A DNA stretch of 6,248 nucleotides from the NCBI GenBank assembly GCA_963578655.1, contig CAUZEB010000111.1, positions 1 to 6,248 of the forward strand. Reading direction: 5' to 3'. Under the pieces are notes generated by a model, which was not told the DNA's origin, did no database searches, and saw nothing but the letters and a program-made list of their open reading frames with translations. This DNA comes from CAUZEB01 sp963578655. GTDB taxonomy: Bacteria; Chloroflexota; Dehalococcoidia; Lucifugimonadales; CAUZEB01. This document shows, piece by piece, positions 1 through 5,262 of the stretch; the stretch's first letter is position 1; each line of letters starts with the position of its first letter. The position numbers and the translations under genes were made by a program.

Positions 1-1669
1 CATCAGTACCAACCCAAAACATTCCTTCGGTGTGGTAAGACTCGGCGAATGAGAAAATCGTACAGTAAACTTCCGCTCCTGAAACATCTCGGGAAATTGG
101 GCCACCTCCCGGTTCGCCTTTTGTCTTGTCGTTCCTAGTGAGATCGGGTGATATGATTTCCCAGTTGGTACCTTCATCACTTGAGCGAAACAAATGATTC
201 CCTGCCACGTATAGCACTTTATGGTCATGAGGAGACAGCACAATTGGAAAAGTCCACTGGAACCTATACTTCATGTCTTTAGCCCCTTGCCCATAAACTA
301 TTTCAGGCCAAACTGTAATGATTCGAGACTCTCCTGTTTTATGATCGTAACGTATAAGCGTACCACCACCTCCAGGGGCACTACCTATAGCACCTGAATA
401 TACTATGTCAGGGTTTTCTGGATGAACCACTATATATCCGCTTTCAGATGGACCGACAGCATAACTATCTTGAAAATTGATAACAGCCTTGGCCGATCCA
501 CTTGGAGTGCTAATGGCACTATTATCCTGTTGAGTCCCATAAACTCTATAAGGAATTCTATTATCCGTAGCCACGTGATAAAACTGTGACGTTGGTTGAT
601 TATAAATAGACGACCATGTCAATCCTCCATTATAAGAAACGCAGGCACCTCCATCATTCCCTTCAATCATACGATCTGGGTCATTAGGATCAATCCACAG
701 GTCATGATTATCACTATGAGGGGTAGTTATCATATTGAATGTCGAACCTCCATCGTCCGAACGCCAAGCCTGGATTGGAAGTGTCCACATAGTATCCGGA
801 TCTTTAGGATGTGCGAAAATATGGTGATGATAAAATGGACGTTGTCTTACAATCGAGCTATCATTTACGCACTTCCACGTGTCTCCTCCATCGTCCGAAC
901 GCAACAATGCTCCGTCCTCAGCTTCTACAATTGCCCACACTCTATCGGACTTAGCTGGTGACACTACTACACCAATACGACCTTTTATACCTCCAGGCAT
1001 ACCTGGATTAGTTGAAACATCTTCCCAACTATCTCCCCCGTCATTGGAGCGCCACAATCCGCTGTCTCTTCCTGCACTAACCAAACTCCACGGTGTACGT
1101 ATGGCTTCCCAAATAGAAGCAAATATCCTGCGGGGATTATTGGGGTCCATTGATAAATCTATAGCTCCAGCTTTTGCACTTTTGAATAGTATTTGTTCCC
1201 AAGTACGGCCACCATCTCTTGACCTAAATACTCCTCGCTCCTTATTCGATCCGAATGCATGACCTAAAGCGGCAACAAACACTTGATTAGGATCAGAAGG
1301 ATGGATTCTTATTCGGGAAATATGCCGTGTATCTCGTAATCCTATATTCTCCCAAGTCTTACCAGCGTCCGTTGATTTGTAAACTCCATCACCATGGGAA
1401 ACATCACCTCGTATACATGCTTCTCCAGTACCAGCATATATTACGGAAGGATCTGATTCGGAAACAGCAATTGCTCCGATAGATGACACCCCTAAATACC
1501 CATCGGAAATGTTCTCCCAATAGACTCCACCGTCTGAGGTCTTCCAAATACCGCCGGCGCAGGCACCGAAGTAGAATGTGTTCCTATCGACTGGATCACC
1601 TGCTACTGCAACTACTCGACCACCCCTATAAGGACCTATAGATCTCCACTCTAACTTTGGAAGCCCCAT
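1..1669 (-). CDS. BNR/Asp-box (sortilin/Vps10-like) beta-propeller protein, N-terminal part; 3' end off the window
   Basis: The frame is open from the left edge to a start at 1669, giving 556 residues with no stop. Eight Asp-box motifs (S-x-D-x-G-x-T-W type) are visible at about residues 45-51, 99-106, 150-157, 208-215, 258-265, 304-311, 347-352 and 496-503; examples are STDAGKTW, SRDGGRTW and SSDEGTNW. Each marks a beta-propeller blade, as in sialidase BNR repeats and the sortilin Vps10 domain. Family members are usually about 1,000 residues, so roughly half is present. They are often called glycosyl hydrolases, but the propeller alone does not show catalysis, and binding or scaffolding is as likely. 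No signal peptide or membrane segment is seen at the N-terminus (MGLPKLEWRSIGPYRGG). ATG 1669 fits the family N-terminus but lacks a close ribosome site. An in-frame GTG at 1684 has AAGGA 12 bases upstream and is a real alternative, adding five residues. A TGA bounds the frame just upstream. Confidence 0.9.
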   Translation of the reverse strand, partial: MGLPKLEWRSIGPYRGGRVVAVAGDPVDRNTFYFGACAGGIWKTSDGGVYWENISDGYLGVSSIGAIAVSESDPSVIYAGTGEACIRGDVSHGDGVYKSTDAGKTWENIGLRDTRHISRIRIHPSDPNQVFVAALGHAFGSNKERGVFRSRDGGRTWEQILFKSAKAGAIDLSMDPNNPRRIFASIWEAIRTPWSLVSAGRDSGLWRSNDGGDSWEDVSTNPGMPGGIKGRIGVVVSPAKSDRVWAIVEAEDGALLRSDDGGDTWKCVNDSSIVRQRPFYHHHIFAHPKDPDTMWTLPIQAWRSDDGGSTFNMITTPHSDNHDLWIDPNDPDRMIEGNDGGACVSYNGGLTWSSIYNQPTSQFYHVATDNRIPYRVYGTQQDNSAISTPSGSAKAVINFQDSYAVGPSESGYIVVHPENPDIVYSGAIGSAPGGGGTLIRYDHKTGESRIITVWPEIVYGQGAKDMKYRFQWTFPIVLSPHDHKVLYVAGNHLFRSSDEGTNWEIISPDLTRNDKTKGEPGGGPISRDVSGAEVYCTIFSFAESYHTEGMFWVGTD

Positions 1670-1756
1670 TAGATCAGTATTCACGGAAATTCACTATCCT
1701 TTCAAAATATTGCTACAGGACTAAGTATTTACTGTTCTCTCTCTATATGATATTCC

Positions 1757-1785
1757 ATTATAATCACGTCCAATAATCCTGCGAT
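1757..1785 (-). promoter_or_regulatory. Candidate sigma70-type promoter for the BNR-propeller gene
   Basis: Read on the minus strand, TATAAT (1762 down to 1757) is a perfect -10 box. Seventeen bases upstream lies ATCGCA (1785-1780), a poor -35 match sharing three of six bases with TTGACA. Transcription would begin near 1750, leaving a leader of about 65-80 bases before the BNR start. The -10 lies inside the palindrome ATTATAAT, so the plus strand also carries TATAAT at 1759-1764. The call rests on motif and position only. Confidence 0.4.
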
Positions 1786-1815
1786 TAAATGAAAACATAT
1801 CTTTATTTCAATAGT

Positions 1816-1840
1816 GTATACTGTCAGGATTATACTGTAT
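1816..1840 (+). promoter_or_regulatory. Candidate promoter/operator for the zinc-ribbon gene with twin TATACTGT boxes
   Basis: TATACTGT occurs at 1817-1824 and again at 1831-1838, a 14-base offset. Both contain TATACT, a five-of-six match to the -10 consensus. The second copy sits in a perfect odd palindrome, ATAC-T-GTAT (1832-1840). No good -35 is seen; TTTCAA at 1806-1811 is the nearest, with a long 19-base gap. The site lies about 60-80 bases before the start at 1899. It could be a -10 box with an overlapping operator, or chance in AT-rich DNA. Confidence 0.3.
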
Positions 1841-1898
1841 TCCGACAACCAGTAGTGCACAGCGAAATTTCAAAATTTCAAAAAGGAGATAACGATTT

Positions 1899-2093
1899 AT
1901 GGCAAACTATAGTTGCTCTGACTGTGGAATGGAAGTAGTGAATATTACATGCGGGAAATGTGGCTCAAAACTTGAACACAAGTTAATCGCAAAGGACGAT
2001 GGCAGTAGTGTAGGAGTTTCCGAATGCCCGAAGGGCTGTGGGAAAATCAAATCTCCGATGTGTTGCGGCAGTGATATGGCTGTAGCTGGATAA
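1899..2093 (+). CDS. Small eight-cysteine zinc-ribbon-like protein (64 residues)
   Basis: The ATG at 1899 follows a strong ribosome site, AAGGAGA (1883-1889), at 9-base spacing. The product has eight cysteines in 64 residues: C6-x2-C9, C18-x2-C21, C43-x3-C47 and the pair C55-C56. The first two pairs (CSDCG, CGKCG) form a classic zinc-ribbon arrangement. The second half (CPKGCGKI then SPMCCG) looks like a second metal site. From memory, similar short proteins ending in a KSPMCCG-type motif occur as uncharacterised genes in marine bacteria and Thaumarchaeota, but this was not checked. No signal peptide or membrane segment is present, so it should be cytoplasmic. A metal-binding, redox or nucleic-acid/protein adaptor role is possible, and nothing in the sequence chooses between these. 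It stands alone between a divergent gene and a 355-base gap, so it is probably monocistronic. AAATTTCA occurs twice in a row at 1864-1879, just before the ribosome site. Confidence 0.85.
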   Translation: MANYSCSDCGMEVVNITCGKCGSKLEHKLIAKDDGSSVGVSECPKGCGKIKSPMCCGSDMAVAG

Positions 2094-2190
2094 ACTAGCC
2101 TGATTTATGTAACCAAAAATCCATATGTGAAGCCTGAAGCACATCTTAGGATGCACATGTCGTTGCGGTTCAGTCTATCGATTTTATCAT

Positions 2191-2231
2191 TAGGAGTATT
2201 TTAGAGTCCCTCTTCCTCTAAAATACTCCTA
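2191..2231. repeat. Perfect 16-bp inverted repeat with 9-base loop (strong hairpin)
   Basis: The left arm TAGGAGTATTTTAGAG (2191-2206) and the right arm CTCTAAAATACTCCTA (2216-2231) are exact reverse complements around the loop TCCCTCTTC. In RNA the stem can extend by a U-G and an A-U pair (2189-2190 with 2232-2233). It begins 98 bases after the stop of the zinc-ribbon gene. No U-run follows directly on either strand, so it is not a textbook intrinsic terminator. The nearest T8 begins 24 bases downstream. It could be a 3' stabilising or factor-dependent end structure, a cruciform/protein site, or a small dispersed palindromic element. Confidence 0.7.
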
Positions 2232-2397
2232 GTATGAGGAAAGGTGCCAGATACATTTTTTTTCCGTGGCCCCGGCGTAGAGTTGCGCGCTAAGTCTGGG
2301 TTATATGACAAAATCATCAATAGTGCTTGGTCCGTGAAATGGACTGTCAAAGTATATTTCTCTAGTTCTAGTCACTCGTAATCTGGTTGATTAATTT

Positions 2398-2403
2398 TAT
2401 ACT
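2398..2403 (+). promoter_or_regulatory. Weak candidate -10 box for the amidohydrolase gene
   Basis: TATACT lies 45 bases before the start at 2449, in an AT-rich run (TTAATTTTATACTTT). No recognisable -35 box sits 16-18 bases upstream and there is no TGn extension. It is suggested by position and one hexamer only. Confidence 0.25.
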
Positions 2404-2448
2404 TTCCATGCGACTCAAACCATCCGTTAGGAGGTGTCAGAAATATAG

Positions 2449-3549
2449 ATGACAACAATTATTGACTCGCACGTACACTGCTTCCCTCCATTGGGGACCA
2501 GTCGAAATGTTACACATCAACAATTAACGGAACTACAACACCACGTCCGTTTCCATAGTCAAGGAATACGTAGGGTTAGAGATGGAGCCCAAGTAGAAAG
2601 TCCTTTACTTGCTGGCGAAAAAGATGGGATATCATTCATTCCAGACTTAAACTTCAGGATAGGACGCTTTGGCAAATTGGAATTTACTCATGAGAATGAA
2701 GATTATTATATTCAATGGTATCCCGCGGACTTTGAAAACATGTCTATATCCCCCGAACTCATGATATCGCAAATGGACTACGCAGGAGTGGACAGGGGAA
2801 TTATACAACATGATCGAATATACGGGCGATTAGACGATTTTCTCAGCGATTGCGTTAATAAATACCCTGATAGATTCATAGCGCTAGCTCAGATCAATGA
2901 GTGGGAGGGCGGTGAAGAACATCAACTCGAAAGGCTACGTCACCAAATTGAAGATCTAAACCACTCTGGACTTTACTTTTCTACTGGCGGATTCTTCCAT
3001 TGTGACTTCCAAATAGGTATCAATGACAAATCATTAAAACCCTTATGGGACTTGGTTACAGAATTAGATATTCCCATCCACTGGTATGCAGCTAAAATCA
3101 GGAAACCTTTTCCAGAAGATTATTTAGAGGAAATCAGAGATTTAATCCAATGGGCAGAAACATATCCTGAGATCAGGTCTGTTCTCACACACGGCCTTAA
3201 CAATGTTCATTACGATATTGGTAAGGCCTATCGTTTCTCGGTCCCACCAGAAATCATAACTTTATTGAATTTCCCCAAATGGCATATGGAATTAATGTTA
3301 CACCTGATGGCGGGAGATTTGGAATTTCCTCCGCACGAGAAGGGATTAGAAGATATTGTTAAGTCACTCATTTCCGAAGTTGGACCTGAAAAGCTTGTCT
3401 GGGGTTCTGACATGCCAGCATGTGAACGTACATTGACGTATAAACAATCTCTAATACTTCTTAAAGACCGTTGTGATTTTCTAACAATACAAGAACGTGA
3501 CATGATACTAGGAGAAAATCTAAATCGTATTTATCCACTCCGTATTTAA
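2449..3549 (+). CDS. Amidohydrolase family 2 (COG2159-type) metal-dependent hydrolase/decarboxylase
   Basis: The 366-residue product has the pattern of a TIM-barrel amidohydrolase of the Amidohydro_2 group. It shows a strand-1 metal motif H8-x-H10 (DSHVHCF), H211 after strand 5 (IPIHWYA), H248 after strand 6 (LTHG), D321 after strand 8 (VWGSDMP) and the usual C-terminal helix GENLNRIYPL (355-364). This group includes decarboxylases such as ACMSD and carbon-carbon or ring hydrolases, acting through one bound metal ion, so 'amidohydrolase' does not imply an amide substrate. Length is typical. About 100 residues between the HxH motif and the barrel proper (YYIQWYPADF near 86-95) probably line the substrate pocket. 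No signal peptide is seen, so it is cytoplasmic. The start is supported by a near-perfect AGGAGGTG (2429-2436), slightly distant at 12 bases. It is followed after 113 bases by the serine hydrolase on the same strand, suggesting a shared catabolic role. The substrate is unknown. Confidence 0.9.
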   Translation: MTTIIDSHVHCFPPLGTSRNVTHQQLTELQHHVRFHSQGIRRVRDGAQVESPLLAGEKDGISFIPDLNFRIGRFGKLEFTHENEDYYIQWYPADFENMSISPELMISQMDYAGVDRGIIQHDRIYGRLDDFLSDCVNKYPDRFIALAQINEWEGGEEHQLERLRHQIEDLNHSGLYFSTGGFFHCDFQIGINDKSLKPLWDLVTELDIPIHWYAAKIRKPFPEDYLEEIRDLIQWAETYPEIRSVLTHGLNNVHYDIGKAYRFSVPPEIITLLNFPKWHMELMLHLMAGDLEFPPHEKGLEDIVKSLISEVGPEKLVWGSDMPACERTLTYKQSLILLKDRCDFLTIQERDMILGENLNRIYPLRI

Positions 3550-3557
3550 CGGATTTC

Positions 3558-3573
3558 ACGCTTTTGCGTTTTT
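3558..3573 (+). terminator. Possible weak intrinsic terminator after the amidohydrolase
   Basis: ACGC, loop TTTT, GCGT forms a 4-bp GC-rich stem whose last base begins a run of five T (3569-3573), nine bases after the stop codon. The stem is short for an efficient terminator, so read-through into the next gene is likely. Confidence 0.25.
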
Positions 3574-3632
3574 GCTAAGATGGCGAATACTACTAAAATA
3601 TTTAATGCCAAATATGGATTCCCCATCTTTGC
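3574..3632 (+). promoter_or_regulatory. Nested inverted repeats in the leader of the serine hydrolase gene
   Basis: The outer arms GC-T-AAGATGG (3574-3583) and CCATCTT-T-GC (3623-3632) pair over nine bases with one T-T mismatch. Inside them ATATTT (3598-3603) and AAATAT (3610-3615) form a second hairpin with loop AATGCC. The structure ends 14 bases before the ribosome site at 3647. It may be a structured leader or processing site, or chance pairing in AT-rich DNA. No known riboswitch was recognised. Confidence 0.25.
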
Positions 3633-3662
3633 CAGGTATTACTTACGAGAGGTGATTTACCT

Positions 3663-4763
3663 ATGACTATAGAACCTATTGCTGATTGGGTAACCTTCCC
3701 AGATAAAGACTGGATTTCTATCGAACCCGAAGAAGCAGGTCTCGATCCCCGAGGATTCGAATCATGGATAGCTAAATTGAGTATTAGAGGGGCCGATTTC
3801 GGCGGGGAAGATCATAAGGAAAACCGATTCGGCGCCGTCATAACAAGAGGTGGCTACTTGGTCCAAACTTGGGGAGACGCTCATTACAAATTCCAGACAG
3901 CCTCTGTCGGGAAGGCTTTGTGTTGGGTCCTATTAGCCTTTGCAATAGAGGATGGCCTGATAGATCCAGACGAACCCATTAATAAAACATGGACCGGTGA
4001 AGGCCAACTTACGCATCCTCACAAGTTTTTAAATCAGGGCCATCACATCTCATTAACATGGAGACATCTTATAGGGTTCAGATGGGGTAATGTTCATTAC
4101 GGTGGTTTCCCTATAGAACTAGGAGTTCGTTGGGCACAGCGAAAGACTGGACTTGAAAATAGAGACGTAATAGATGGCGTTCCAGAATGGAGTAACTGGA
4201 CAGGTGATCCTCTATATGATCTATACTCGCATGCCGAACCGGGCAGTGTAGGAGTGTACAGTAGCGCAGGCTTCTGGAGGCTTGGTCAGGCACTGACCGT
4301 TCTCTGGAATCGCGACCTAAAGGATATTATAGATGAACGGCTTTTTTCTAAAATTGGTATCCCTAGCAATGAATGGGACTGGTACACCGGAGATAAAGTT
4401 AGAGGAACAAAATATTTCTATCCAGAAATTCCAGACTCGTATACATATCTAGATCCACCCTTTGAAATAAATGGGATTCCTGTGAGAGGTGGCCCAGGCT
4501 GGATTGTAATAAGCGCATTGAACTTGGCTCGTTTCGGTCATTTGTTAGCAACTCGCGGCAATTGGAAGGGACGACAAATTATCGATCCACTCTGGCTAAG
4601 AGGTCATGGTGGAGGTAATAAAAGTGGTGTGAGTGGTGAAAATACATTTTACACTGCAATGAGTATGGTGACTACAGAAGGTATCGATTACCAATATAGT
4701 ACGGCTAGAGAAAGCTTTATACCTAGTAATTTATTTGTAGGGCCTGTGGCCTATGGATCGTGA
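3663..4763 (+). CDS. Beta-lactamase/esterase-type serine hydrolase (class C/PBP-like fold)
   Basis: The 366-residue product carries the serine-hydrolase signature S81-V-G-K84 (TASVGKA): S81 is the likely nucleophile and K84 its base. Y199-S-S201 (PGSVGVYSSAGFWRLG) is the second motif; the Y-x-N of true class C beta-lactamases is Y-S-S here, as in many EstB-like esterases. A late GPGW...LARFGHLLATRG block (277-299) is typical of the family. GHGGGN (314-319) is near where the third KTG/HxG motif falls, though its register is uncertain. It probably hydrolyses an ester, amide or lactone, with little reason to call it an antibiotic-resistance enzyme. There is no signal peptide or lipobox, so unlike most penicillin-binding relatives it appears cytoplasmic. 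The start is supported by GAGGTG (3649-3654) at 8-base spacing. It lies 113 bases after the amidohydrolase and 61 before the GYD gene, suggesting a loose co-transcribed group. Confidence 0.87.
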   Translation: MTIEPIADWVTFPDKDWISIEPEEAGLDPRGFESWIAKLSIRGADFGGEDHKENRFGAVITRGGYLVQTWGDAHYKFQTASVGKALCWVLLAFAIEDGLIDPDEPINKTWTGEGQLTHPHKFLNQGHHISLTWRHLIGFRWGNVHYGGFPIELGVRWAQRKTGLENRDVIDGVPEWSNWTGDPLYDLYSHAEPGSVGVYSSAGFWRLGQALTVLWNRDLKDIIDERLFSKIGIPSNEWDWYTGDKVRGTKYFYPEIPDSYTYLDPPFEINGIPVRGGPGWIVISALNLARFGHLLATRGNWKGRQIIDPLWLRGHGGGNKSGVSGENTFYTAMSMVTTEGIDYQYSTARESFIPSNLFVGPVAYGS

Positions 4764-4779
4764 GATATGACTACAGTAA

Positions 4780-4788
4780 TGCTATAAT
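4780..4788 (+). promoter_or_regulatory. Extended -10 promoter for the GYD-domain gene
   Basis: TGC-TATAAT is a perfect extended -10 element (TGn followed by the consensus hexamer), 17 bases after the serine hydrolase stop codon. No good -35 is seen near 4760-4765, but extended -10 promoters often work without one. Transcription would start near 4795, giving a leader of about 30 bases that contains the ribosome site AAGGAG (4812-4817). Confidence 0.5.
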
Positions 4789-4824
4789 TTACAATAGATA
4801 TAACATCGTCCAAGGAGACAAAGA

Positions 4825-5151
4825 ATGGCACACTATTTGCTATTGGGATCATATACTAATGAAGGCTGGGCTGCGCAAATTAAAAGTCCTCAAAATAGAA
4901 TCGAAGCCATACGTCCAGTGGTTGAACGACTCGGTGGTTCGATAGAAGCCGGTTATTTAGCGTTCGGGGAGTACGACTTGGTTATTCTAGTACAGATGCC
5001 AAACAACATCAGTATGGCGGCTTTGTCCCTAGCAGCATCTGCAGGTGGAGCTCTGAGTGCATTAAAAACCGTACCATTACTTACGATAGATGAGGGACTT
5101 GAAGCTCTTGCTAAGGCTGGAAGCCTGGAGTATAAACCACCAGGCAATTAA
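4825..5151 (+). CDS. GYD-domain protein (108 residues)
   Basis: The product matches the GYD domain family (PF08734/COG4274): an N-terminal strand YLLLGSYTNEG, a helix with REAIRPVVE-like spacing, a glycine turn VERLGGSIEAGYLAFGEYD containing the name-giving G-x-Y-D motif (G48-E-Y-D51), then LVILVQMPN and a helix rich in alanine. The fold is expected to be a small ferredoxin-like alpha/beta dimer. No biochemical function is established for the family to my knowledge, and it is often found beside catabolic or oxidoreductase genes. It is probably cytoplasmic. The ATG at 4825 is chosen because AAGGAG (4812-4817) lies 7 bases before it; an overlapping frame from 4760 lacks such support. The gene has its own candidate promoter at 4780-4788. 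It is last of the three plus-strand genes and convergent with the repeat-protein gene. Confidence 0.88.
   Translation: MAHYLLLGSYTNEGWAAQIKSPQNRIEAIRPVVERLGGSIEAGYLAFGEYDLVILVQMPNNISMAALSLAASAGGALSALKTVPLLTIDEGLEALAKAGSLEYKPPGN
5123..5145 (+). terminator. Small hairpin at the end of the GYD gene, possible weak terminator
   Basis: GCCTGG (5123-5128) and CCAGGC (5140-5145) are exact reverse complements around an 11-base loop. They overlap the last codons of the gene and are followed by AATTAATTTG, an imperfect T-poor tail. The stem is GC-rich but short and lies inside coding sequence, so it may be incidental. Confidence 0.25.
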
Positions 5152-5262
5152 TTTGATAAGCCGACACACGCCACAGAACATAGCAGACCTGAGAGAGAGC
5201 TATACATTAAAACGGACCGCACTTATGTCTGCCGAGATATAACTGTTGTCACGCGTAGCTTC

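Larger units (their letters stand above)
2094..2448. other. Gene-free stretch between the zinc-ribbon and amidohydrolase genes
   Basis: No convincing reading frame is seen on either strand. The stretch holds a perfect 16-bp inverted repeat (2191-2231), a run of eight T (2256-2263) followed by a short GC-rich patch (about 2264-2295), a weak candidate promoter (2398-2403) and the ribosome site of the amidohydrolase (AGGAGGTG, 2429-2436). A small untranslated RNA cannot be excluded, but no known RNA family was recognised. Confidence 0.6.

Noticed and set aside
747..902. An identical 18-base sequence at 747-764 and 885-902
   Set aside because: Both copies encode the Asp-box RSDDGG in neighbouring blades of the propeller; this is internal protein repetition, not a separate DNA element.
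596..1262. Two open frames on the plus strand (596-961 and 879-1262)
   Set aside because: Both lie opposite the BNR-propeller gene, lack ribosome sites and give proteins with no recognisable pattern, while the minus strand shows eight Asp-boxes in one unbroken frame.
2326..2350. Short GTCC/GGAC stem considered as part of a tRNA or small RNA
   Set aside because: Only four pairs, with no tRNA arms or T-loop consensus nearby.
3228..3503. Minus-strand open frame inside the amidohydrolase gene
   Set aside because: It is antisense to a region holding conserved amidohydrolase motifs and has no supporting ribosome site or family pattern.
4111..4293. Minus-strand open frame inside the serine hydrolase gene
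   Set aside because: It is antisense to a well-supported coding region and shows no motif of its own.
4760..4945. Plus-strand open frame overlapping the start of the GYD gene
   Set aside because: It is in a different frame, overlaps a clear GYD-domain start with a good ribosome site, and has no recognisable content.
4953..5147. Minus-strand open frame inside the GYD gene
   Set aside because: Antisense shadow of the GYD coding frame, without a ribosome site.
5183..5232. Inverted repeat GCAGAC / GTCTGC between the convergent genes
   Set aside because: Only six base pairs around a 38-base loop with no T-run; likely chance, and not usable as a terminator call.
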